Assembly (NCBI RefSeq): GCF_004027225.2
Contig: NC_044282.2
Span: forward strand, 67,443,787-67,507,786
Direction of reading: 5' to 3'
DNA length: 64,000 nt
Source of the DNA: Strigops habroptila
Taxonomy: Eukaryota; Chordata; Aves; Psittaciformes; Psittacidae
The notes under the pieces are model-generated. The model was given only the letters and a program-made list of their open reading frames with translations, ran no database searches and had not been told where the DNA came from. Position 1 is the stretch's first letter; each line of letters begins with the position of its first letter. Of this stretch, positions 12,773 through 24,700 are shown piece after piece. The position numbers were made by a program, and so were the translations under genes.

Positions 12773-15700
12773 GTAAGGCTTGCAGAGGAACATAGGTGGT
12801 ATTGTTTCCATAGTTAATCTTTGTAGTAAGGGCAAGTTTGGTGTCACCGGCTGCTACTTGTACACAGGTGGTGCCTCTCCATGTGTATAGACTTGTAGCT
12901 GGGGATGGCATGTAGTAAGTCCATGGTGAAAAGCCAGGTGACAGGACTTCAGGAGTGCCATGGTCTCGCTGCTACTAGCCAGGCAACTGCCCTCTCCCTT
13001 CCATGGCAGCAGGTCCTCTCCATGACACACATTGGTTGCTGCTGCTCATTAGCTTTTACAGGATTGTGCTCTGAGCTGCCAAGAGGGAATAACCCAATTA
13101 AAAAACAAACAGCTTGTGTCTGAGCAGTTCAAAGTTACACAACCCCAAACATATCCTGCGATGTGTGGGACATCTCTGAGAAACTCTTATTTACAAGCAT
13201 TGTGAGGTACCTGGGCCAGCCACTAAAGATGTCAGATGAAAAGAAAGTAAATAGGCAAATTTTACATACCAGAAAAAGATCTCATTTCCATCTTGTGCTA
13301 CTAAAGCAATAGCTGTAAGAACGGGTTTCCCCTAACTTCTTAACCTCAGTGGCACCATAAATCAAAGAGCAGGAGCCTTGGGGGCTGAGGCATACGAGTG
13401 GCTCCTGACACATCTAGTCCCTCCCCTTCAGCAACAGGCAATTTTGGCCATGTTGCTTAATTAATTACAGAATGAGACTTGTTAAGTATTGCTCATAAAA
13501 GGACTGCTCACAGGAGAAAAGGGTCTTGGCTTCTTGTTACTTATTGGCCAGGGTTTTTTTCCCCCTAAACATCTGTCTTGGCTAGTTCAGCCATGGAAAA
13601 TTTGGCAGCAGCATGGAGGCTGAAGAGGAGCTTTTCATCCTCCCCACCAAAGGGTGAGAGTGGACTCCATTTAACATGATCTAGCTTAGAAACACTTCTG
13701 ACAGTGGTGGGAAGGAGAAAAATGAAATATTTTCAACAGATTTGTGCAGCCACTCACAGGCAATGCTCACCACACTTACCAGAAACACTTTTAAGGCAGA
13801 AGGTGAATCATCTGGAGCACTATCTTGCTGCTGCAGAAATACAAGGCACTCAAGATTTCATCCTGTGTCTCCATCACAGACTCTATGTCTGACCTTATCC
13901 AAACCACATGATTTTTTAGTCTAACCCTCAACTGATTTCCCCCTTCTCTGGACTAGAAAGTATAAGACTGATAATATTTCCCTTTTCTGTCTCCAAGCAT
14001 TTTTCAACTGGAAAGAGCCTGAAAACAGATGTGAGATAATTGACATCGAGGCCATCTCTGTCTTCAGGCCATGGTCTGATGATACATTGGTATCAGTAGC
14101 TGTACAGTCCTGACATCCTGCCCTCCCCAGCCCTGCACACTGTCTGATCTACTGTGCTGCCACAGCTACTCCTGGGGCTGCCCTGACATGTGAGTCACGA
14201 AAATAAGCCAGCTAGAAGAAAAACCCCTATCTAAAAAAATACAATCTCCAACCCAATTCACTGAGCTGCCACAGAAACTGCCCATGGAGGCTGTGAGCTA
14301 CAACACAGCTATAGAAATGCCAAGCCCTGGTCTCTCTTTCTCATCTGACAGCAGAGAATTGCCCACCCAGGTACACTGAGGCTTAATGCTGGAAATGGTC
14401 AGATGTCCACAATGCCCTAACTCAGTGCTAGCAAGTTACAAGATCCTGATTAGGCAGGGCTTTTTACAGGCGATGCTGTAATTTAGCTGTTGACTCTGAT
14501 ACTTGTTCATATGTTTTTATTAGTAGACTCAGTACTTCAGCGTCTAGCTGCGTATTAGTTTGCCAGCTGTATACAAACATTTAGTGCTATGATAGAGCTG
14601 GGCAAAACTGCAATATCTCTGTCTGGAGTACTTCAAGCAGGCAAAGAATCAGTACAGCGAAACAAACAATTCCTCCTTTGATTTCAACAGCTTGCAAGGA
14701 AAACTGGCCAGAAACATCTAGTTTGTCCTGGCAACCTCTTCATGGGTTCCTGCATCCACCTGAGCAGTTCGTGGATCAACTGCCTGTATAGCTCCGCAGC
14801 ACCAGGCAAATCCTGGGGAGGAACAACAAGAGAAAGGGCTGTGCTTTTTGAAAGTGAGATTTAGGACATGTTACAGGGGTAGTTAATGACTTCTTAGAAA
14901 ATAATGAGTGGTGTGTTGTCATACAGTCCTGGAATGTTCACTTAGAAGCCCTAAACACAAGTAAAAAGGAAACTTCTACTATATCCAGGCCAACAACATT
15001 GCAATTTAAACATTAGAGATACACAGGGCCATTGCAATGGAAGGGCCGTGGCCGCTTTTTAACCTAGTTGCCTTTGTTTTACATCAAGAAGTGAATTTTG
15101 GTTTTGTGTTTTTTCTCTTGAGAGCTGCTGAATTTGACCTGAAGACAGACACAAAAGTTTCTTCAGCGTCTGAAAAGAATTTGTTGGGGTTTGAGTTGCA
15201 GGAGTTAAAGCAAGGCCAGTGCTCTGACAATGTGTACTCTGCCTTCTCACTGTCTTTCTAGCTCAAAGCCAACCTGATGGCTATGATTTCAGCTACTTAA
15301 ACTTATAAATAAAGCTCTCTAAACAAAATATGGGAGGAATAACGTTCTGTGCCATGTTAGAGCCTTGCCACACTACTGAAACCAGAAGCATTCCTCTGCT
15401 GAAGACCTGCTCTCCCACCTGGGTCTGCACTCGGTCTGCAGCAGGCAGTGTGGGTTTCTTGCTTCATTTGAAACATAAAGCATCTGCTTTTGGCACACAG
15501 TGCTTTCAGTGAAGCACTGTGTACCAATTAATTGACAGAAGTGTGTGTTCTTCACTAATGCAAAGAATTTTAGCTCTTACAACCCATTCTTTCACTCACA
15601 TTCACACTTTGGTAAATAGATTTATATCTATAAGTAAACCTTTTAAAGCTGCATTTACGTAAGCAGACCTTTTAAAGCTGCATTTAAACACGGCAGGGCC

Positions 15701-18700
15701 TGGGATTACCAGGTCTGTACAATTAAATATGCATGAACCATTGAAAAGTAGATCTTGCATTACAACTTATTTTTAAATCCTCTGTAGTCACATTTATAGC
15801 TTTTCACATTAACATGAATAATTCAGACTCTGTATCACTGGAAATTCTTTCTCTTGAAGTTGCAAAAACATTACTAGGAATTGTTCGGATGCATCTCATA
15901 AAAATACTAATCACGCTAATTTTATTTAGCATCATTATTATAGCAACGTTGCATCTGGCTGTGGGAAAGGACTGTATTTCTCTCTCTCTAATATTAGGAA
16001 AGATGCTGAAACCCAGATTTTAGCACCCTTGACTGAACAGGATTAATTAACTTCAGAAATTAAAAGTCTTGCTAATCAATTGTTTCATTTAAAATTCTTT
16101 CACTGCTAATCCTGTGGGGTTTGCATGCCAGATGATTCCCTGGAAGTCGCTAGACACTGAAATTGGCACTGTGTTCTCCAAGCTGCGCCACGCGGTGATG
16201 CTCTGAGGATGTGATACCCTTTGGGGCCACAGTGGAGATCCCACACCTGTGGGAGAAAACAAAACCAAGTAGGAAAACACAATAGCTGGGGTATGGGGAG
16301 TGGTGGGGACTCCATTGGCAAAGCTATCTTCAAGCGCTCTCTGCAGGGGTTGTTTGTGCTGCTGCTTTTCTGGTGATAGGGAGAGCTTTATCCTGCTGCA
16401 GCTGCAGGTAAGGAGGTCCTGCCTGCCCTCCACCCCCTATCCAGGCTGTCAAAATCTTGCCCTGTGGCTCTCAGCTGCTTCTGTTAGCAGCTTCTTGGTA
16501 ATGCAGGTACCAACTAACCTGTTCATAAATCAGCGGAGTACAGCCCTCATTCTAGCTTCCAGGGTATAAACCACAAGCATTACTGGCCTGTCTGTCATCC
16601 TTGCAGGACTAGCTTTTTGCAGTTTGTGCTCGCTTTGGCACTCCAATTACTGCTGTCTCTGTTGAGAAAAGGTTAGCAAAGTGCCTCAGGGAAAGTGAAA
16701 AGGAAAAACGTAGTAGAAAAGTTCAACCTCGGCTTATGGTAGGCCAAGAGGCTCTGTATATTGCTGGAAGATTTCAGTAGGGTTCAACAGAGAGGCAGCT
16801 TCATATTAAAGACACAGGGCTGATGTCAAATTGAGTACCTGGCCATAGAGGATTGCTAGGATGTATTGTGACTGTTTTCTCTTTGGAGGTGAGCCAGCCC
16901 TTGTGCTGCAGTGAAGGCAGGGGCCAAAAAAAAGAGCCTTGCCCTGGCCTTATGTTTTCAGAGCAAGCACAGGCTGTCTGTCAGCTGGGGATGGGAAAGG
17001 AGATTTACAGCACTGCTGGAGCCATGTTTTCCAGGTGTAGAAACAAGCTTAGTGGTGGGTTTCCCTCCTACATGCCTGATGCTCTCACCAGGCTGGTGCC
17101 CCAAGCTGTGGGGAGGGCTTAAGGGGCTTAACAGATACCTCTAAATCTGTTAGGTTAGCATTTCTTTGCTGGGGCACTAAGAGAGGTGATGGGAACCTTC
17201 AAAGCTCTAATCTGCCTTCTTCTGATCTGCCTGGCATCCCCCTCTGCTCTGTTTGCTTTCCCCTATGCAAAAAAAAAAAAAAAAAAAGAAAATTTAATAT
17301 CCCTTTCTTTTTCATAAGCAGTCCACAAAGGTCTGTTGCAGCCCTGAAGCTACTTGACTAGGTGAGAAGGGGGTTTTTATGTTCAGTTCTGAATTTTGGT
17401 GAGGGTTCATGCTTGTGTTGATGTCCATTGCTTGTACTGCAAATGAAGGACATTCACCACCAGAGTTCACTTGCCACCCACCATGAGGGTTTCTTGTAGA
17501 AATTAAGGAAATGGCAGCTTTTTCTATCTCTGTATCTCTATTATTTTAGGGAAAGCAGAGGGATAAACAGCAATAGACAGTATTTATGTACTTTGGCACT
17601 GGCAGCAGATGCAGTTTGATGATGAGCCACTTGTTCTGTACTGATGGCAAAGCCTCGTTACCTTGTACTATAAGATCTGGCTGTTTGTGGTTTTTTTTAG
17701 TGGGGTCTCATTACACCATATCTCCTATTAAACATTTTATATATAGTTTATTTAGGGAAAGGAATAAACATCAATAATCAACAATTAGGAAGTTTTGTAC
17801 GCTGCAGCTAAATGGATTTTCTGGAAGATAATTCTATCATACAAGTACAGAGCCTTAATTCTTAAAGAATGTGCTTTTTTCTCAAAGATAAACACACTAT
17901 ACATCCACTGTTCACTCAGTACACGAACATGCACATTATGCACTTGTGGACATTTTATGAATGTCTATGAACAGTTGGCTAAATGCGGTCCTTACTAAGA
18001 CTCACATGTGCTTTTGACCAGGATAAAATATGATTGCTATATCAAAGAGGACACGAAGCTTGATCCATCATAGCATCCTAATACAGCATTAATCATATAC
18101 AGTCAATATGTGAAATTGCAGCCTTTGTGTTTAATGTGTCTGTAATGAAAATGCTTATTGAACAACATCAGGTGGAACAGAAAACCAAGTGCACTGTAAT
18201 TAAATGCTAATGTGCCAATGTAGCAAATACTCACATGGTAACTACTGATGAACAGCTATCACTGCAGTCCAATGCTAATCAAATACAGGTTTATTGTAAA
18301 TAATCTATTCTTGTGCTTTCTGTGAAAAAGTGACAGCAAATATGTGGCATTCCATTGTCTTCTGCTACATAAATTGAGAACAAGAAGCTAGTAAATCCTG
18401 GAATTACTCTCAGCATCTGGACCAAAAAAACCCCAATGCTAATGCATAAATAAATCTTTTGGTCCCTTTCAAGATTCATATTCTGCTTTAGTGTGAAATG
18501 TATATTGTGCATGATAATGCAGATGAAAATGCAGTTTGCAGAAGGATGAACCATTGAACTTCATCTCCTTTGTTCTGTTTGCAGGTACAGAAATGAACGT
18601 GAATATCAGCAGAAGCTAAAAGAAACCCTTGAACGCCTTAATAAGGTAAGCCTGGGAAAATGGAAAAGGAAAGGTCTTTATAATTTCTTTCCTTTAGGTT

Positions 18701-21700
18701 CATTTACTACAGCAAGCTGTTTTGAAGAAGCAGTGGGAAGATAAAATGTCAGACCATGACATTTCTTGTCATTGTGCACTGATGAAAAGTTCTTCTTCCC
18801 CTTCATTCCCCTCCCTAAGCCTTGTGCAAATGGCTGAGCCTTGGTGTGTACGTACACACTGTGTAGCACCCTGTTCTATACAATCCTGCTGATTTTGGTC
18901 ATGTAGCACATGCCATCTGCAGCCCGCAGCCTCAGCTGCGCTCGGGGCTTCAGTAATTTGCCAATAGGACCAAGGACTAGGAGGACCTACTGAGTAACAC
19001 TCCATTTGGAGCATCAGCAAATGGCTCCTGCATTTATTTTGGGACCTGGAGTTGACATAACGTGTTGCTTCTTCCACATCCAATGTGACCTTTGCAAATT
19101 CACCTTTGCTGAAGATCTGGCACATGTTTAGGTGCCTTTAATAACTCTTTTTAACTCTGCTAGGATTCTTGTTTGTTTTTTTTAACTCAGAAGACAATTT
19201 CTTTCTGAGTGAGTCAGAGTTTACACTCGCAGTAGGAGTTTAGGAAAAGCCAGAGGTAGGAAAAGCCCATTTGTTAGTCTTACCATGCAGGCAATACATG
19301 TATCTAAGAGTCCAAAATATGACCAGAGAAAACATGTTTGTTGCTAAATACCTTCTCCCCGCCCCTTTTGTTTTAATATATCTCCTGTATTAAAGTATAT
19401 TTAGTACTGATATCATGGCATGAGAAAATGCTGATTGTGTCTAAGTCTTGAAGTTTGGTGTGTCTCAAAGCTCCTTGCAGGATATGGTCAGCCCTTCCCA
19501 TTAGGTTTCCAAACAAGAAAGAATCCACATCCCCCCCTGGATTTGTGCCTTTTGCAGTGAAACATGAGGAATGTTTCTATCAAGATGCAATTTCCTGAAC
19601 TAATGCCATGGGAAGAGAAATGATGGTGGTGGTGGTGGTGGTGGTAGTGATGATGATGATGATGATGATTATGATGATGGTAATGATGCTGATGGTAAAC
19701 CCAGAGAAAAGATAAAATTTACTAACATATTTAGGAAGTTTCCAAACCGGATCTGTGATACTGAGAAAGCCTGATTCATCCTCTCTTGCTGCTAGTTTTC
19801 ATCTGAGTGAAGAAAGTTATATCTTTTCCCAGTTCTATTTTTCACAGCTTATCCTTCATCTTCAGTATTGGGAAACAATTACAGGTGAATTAAATAGAGA
19901 TATTTTGTATTTCCCTGCTACATATGGCAGGAACTGTTCTGCTTGAGCATTGTCCTATCAGTGATATGCGTGTTTTATATTAAAAAAAAAAGTGCATTTT
20001 AGCATTGCTATCTCCAGTAAGCTCTAGATACCCTGCATCACTGCTATTTACAGTGTGCTACCAGGGTTCTTGGACAACCTGCGAGCTCTTAAAAGTATTT
20101 GTGGAGGCAAATACTTTGTAAGGGGTAGCTGGAGCTGATGGGTCCATCTTCACAGTTCCTCTCAGCCAATCTGTACCTAAAGAAAAGTGAATTAATTTGG
20201 CAACCCTAGGCAAAGCTCACAAGATCTTGAGCTGTGAAGGGTGTTATTATCCCAGGTTGTGTGTGGGCTATCCCGTTGCAGCAGCTCCTTGCATTGGGGC
20301 ACCAAATGCTGGAGGGAACACAGTTGATTTTCTGTGCAGGTGCCCAAGACATAGCCTGAAACGTGCATGTGCAGATGTAAACTCATGCCTTTTCCAGTAG
20401 TTGGTGAATCTCTTTGGAAAATCAGCAAACACTGGTTCTGGAAAGTTCTAAGGGATTTTTCTTCCATGGTAAACGCAAATGCTGCTTCAGCTCATGGATC
20501 ACCATTCTGGAATCAGCATCTAACATACAATGTTTTTTTCAGAAGTTGATTGAATAGCAAATACTGCAAAGTTCAGAAGAAAATATGTAGGCACTGCACT
20601 GTTCTCATGTACAGCATCATCAGTGAAGCTGGTCTATCGGAAAGCAGGGAATAAAAGCATAAGTATTTTTCCCCTTTGAAGGAACATTTGGAAATCTGAA
20701 CACTGCTTTTGCTTATTACATGCAGAAATATTTGCTTATTAGTATTATCTAGAGGCCTGGGGAGCGGTGGGGGGTTGGGTGTTTGGCTCTCCCCCAGTCT
20801 TCCCAACATGGCCATTGTCCTGCTGATTTTCCTTTCAATAGGAGGACAGAGGAGTGCAGACAGGCAGCGGCATTCCTGCTGACTGGCTCTGAATGTGCTG
20901 GTTTGGATGTTTGTGAATTAGCCCCTGTCTCACAAAGCAGAGAGACTGCTGGAGAGGTCGCTGGTGGGGAGGCTCAGCAGCATAATGAGACAGCTAGCAT
21001 CTACACATTTTTGGGATAGCACACGCTGTGCACGTGGAAAAGGAAAAATCCCCATCTACCAGTCATGTGCTGCACCCATAGAATTCAGTGGTTTATTTAC
21101 AACCTGCGATCCACTCACTGAGGCAGTTCTAAAGCTGGTAATGGCACATCGGTAATTTTAAATCCTTTTCTTTAACTTTGAATTAAATTCACAAATCAAA
21201 GTTTTCTGGAGGCAAATTGCAGACTGGGGAAGGAACTTACAAGTTTTGTAGAGTTGCAAGGAAGATTTAGTTGACAACTTTCAAGATACTTTCTCAAAAG
21301 TGGTATTTTATAGTATTATTTAATGGTAAACCTAATCGAGAAGGCATGCCGTAAGTAGAAAAATAAAGCTGTTCCCCTCACACTTATATACTTGTAAAAT
21401 ATATTGCCATGTTCCATGGAAATGATTTGATATTCAGAGGTTTGTTATTAAATGAAATAACATCGGAAAAAAATGAATTGACCTTTGAACAGAAATGGAG
21501 GTTTCACTGGATTTAAATACCACTGCCACTCATACCTATGCACTTTGAGTTCATGATTGCTAGTCATACACATTGTCCTCTGAATTAATTGAACATGATG
21601 AACTTTCATCCTCACAAATCCCAGTGTGTTAGAAACTTCTGCAGCAAGGTGATTTTTTTTTCTAGCCTTGCTCATCTGTCATTTTTATTTGCAGAAATGA

Positions 21701-24700
21701 CTCCAACATTTCTGGTATTTGAGAACACACCAAAAGGAGTGAAAATATTTCAGACTGTCCTGTTTGTTGTTTTTTTATTAAGGGCTTCCTTACTGGGGAT
21801 ATTAGAAAAGAATCAGGATACCTCAGGTCCTGTCATAAACACTAGAGAAATTAATGCCTTAGTCTGTTGATCTGTTTTAAGATTCATGCATGATTGCAAG
21901 CTTTTAGCATCAAAGACTGGTATTTCATAGCATCTATTACTTGGCTCCCAGCATTCATAAAGCATATGGTGACAATACAAGTGCCAAACTGTATGGTATG
22001 TTATATTTGTGCAGAAAAGCAGTGTGTACAATGGGAGAACACGATAAACAAGATTCCTGTTGTTTGTGGTTTTCTCTCAGTAGGTTGCAATTCTCCACGC
22101 AGGCTGCGTGGGCTCCACACATACAACTCACATTATGGCCAAGTGGCTGCTGTGATTCTGGCACTCCAGCCATATGTACTGACCCTGCCACGTGTCTCTG
22201 CATTGCAGGAAGCTGATGAAGCACTGCTGTGCAACCTGGAGCTGCAGATTGAGTCCCAGTTCCTGCAGGATGACATTAATGCCACAAAGGACAGATACAA
22301 GAAGGTAAATGGCTGAATTTGCCATTTTCCTTAGCTCTTTCCTTCTAGCGACATGTGTCAAGCCTTGCCCTTCTCCACAATCTGTTCAAATGGCAAATTA
22401 AAGCAAATCCCATTTGTGTTTTGGTGGGTAAAGACAGCACTATGCATTTTCAAGCTGAATGGCTGGGTGGCTACAAGTATCCAGTTGACTCCTTCAGATT
22501 CCGGTGCCTACAGCTGTAGTAATGTCTTGAATTTGTTGACCTGTTATTGTGATTCAACCCAACACGCTGTTCAAGCTGTCTTGTATTTCATGCTAAGAAG
22601 CTACTGCTTTCATCAGAGGAGGATACCCATTTTTCTGCTCCAGAGCATTCCAGTTAATCAGCAGACATAAGCCTGTGGCCGTATTATTAAGCTGCAGCCA
22701 ACTTTAACACATGCAGCCTCCTTCTCCTTCCTGGGAGAGTTGTGAGGCTTGGGATCAGGCCACTGTCCTATCTTTGCTCCTTTTGAAAGAAGAGACTCAC
22801 TTTTTTGGACCACATGCAAAGGTATTTGTGGTTTTAATTTTGAAAATCTCCTGTACATTGAATCTTTAAGTAAGACTATGAACTGTATTGTCACATAGCC
22901 AGTGCCTGTAACGTACCTTCAGCATGAGGAAACTGTTAGCACACATGCACTCCAAATCAGGTCTAAAACCACATTCCAAGACCAAGTCTGAACATGAACT
23001 GGACTTTTATATGCTGAAATACATAAATATCTAGGAATAAGCCCCAGAAGTGGAGCACATTGAAGGGAGCACCCTGCTATAACATTTTCTGATTAAATGT
23101 TTCTTACTTCAACACAGAACCTTATGGAAATCCAGACCTACGTCAATGTTTTGCAGCAGATCATCCAGACAACCCCTCGTGTGTCCCCTATAACCGCTGG
23201 CATATGTGAGGCAAGTATTGCTGCCAGTAAAAACATACTGCTCTAAGTAAGAAAGAGAAAAAAACTGAGTTGTAGCTTTGTAACACTGAACTGATCAGGA
23301 GAAGAGAGATTGTGTTAGTCAAGTACACTATAACACATGTATTAGCCTCAAAAATGGCTACTTTAGAGGTAGTTGAAGCAGTTGTGCTTCCTATCTGAGG
23401 AGGAGCTGGCAGGGTATATGAGTATTTACAGAGAAAAGTAAATCTTGTCTAAAAGGGATGCCAAGATGTGGTGAAAATTTGTAAATCAAATAAACTACTT
23501 CAGACTAGATGAAAACTTGGTGATTCCTACCAATACAAATGGCTATGCCAAGAATGTTTATTAGCTAGAAGATATGAACTTCTGCATCTACATAGTCTAA
23601 TTTCAACACAAGCTGTACTTTTATAGTCTTGCCATCTGACATCTTTTATTCCTAAAGCCATGCCACAGGGGTTTACTTGAGATTCAATACCCATCTTTTT
23701 ATTTGTCTTTTGTCATTTTCTGTTTGTCTTTACAGTTTCTTTCTGGTAGCAGGCTTTAGTTTGTCTCTTCTTAAAAGAGTGAAACATACTTTTTGTATAC
23801 ATGTTGTTTTCTTCCAACCAGGAAAAACTGGTAGCAGAGAGGAGGATCCCTGTTCTGCAGAGCCAGCTGGAGGAATACAAGAGCATCCTCTGCCAGCTAC
23901 AGGCACAGAAATACAAACTGCAGACTGAGGTACTGCCATCACTAGCCACAGCTACAACCATGATGCTCATGAACACTGCTCTTTTCATGGTTACATGGTA
24001 AAACCTGAACGGCCTTTAATGGTGTTTTGTGAACTCATTTGACTTGGAGGTGTATTTCTTTTAGTTCTCCATCTTTTTGTTCAACTGTTTCATTCCCATT
24101 CTCTCAGTGGTCCAAACTGTCAGGTTTAGATGGCTGGGGAGGGCCATAGGTATCACAGCCATAAGGAAGCAATCTTTGCTTATCAGGGGAGCTAATGGAA
24201 GAAGACTTCCACATTGCAACTGGCTTCCTGCAGGATAGAGTCAGCAGGAGGTTGGGAATGGAAAAGCCACACAGGGGTGATCTGGTTTACTTTCTTACTG
24301 AGCTCAGGGTGGAAATTGGCTCCATGAAAAATGATGGGGGACCTTCAGGGCTCTGCTGAGAAGTTATCGACACCGCTTGGGAGCACCAAACATTAAAGAG
24401 GTGTGTGGTACCTGTCCACTGGTACACTGCAGTATAACCAAACTAATGCCAAGAGACTTAGCTCCTGAATTTAGGCTTTTTAAAAGGTTTTTTAAAATCT
24501 TGGCTGTAACATACAGAAATAAATCAATTATTAAAGAACCCATTAGCCAGTTATCGCCCCATTAGCTTTTTGTGAGCTCAACAAAAACAACATCAAAAGC
24601 TGTTTGAAGGAAAAAAGGCAAACAACCAAGTGATAAAAGAACCATGATAAAGAGCTGAAAGTAGCAGAGGAAAGTAAGAGCAGAATGACACTGTCAAATA

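Larger units (their letters stand above)
12773..18584 (+). other. BFSP1: BFSP1 intron 1 (5.8 kb)
   Basis: A GT-AG phase-2 intron. It contains a 29-bp tandem duplication at 15631-15688 and an A-run at 17269-17287. I saw no interspersed repeat or nested gene. Confidence 0.85.

Noticed and set aside
12297-12911. 204-codon open frame antisense to BFSP1 exon 1
   Set aside because: It is the mirror of a GC-rich Leu/Glu-rich coding exon, which commonly leaves the opposite strand open. No homology seen.
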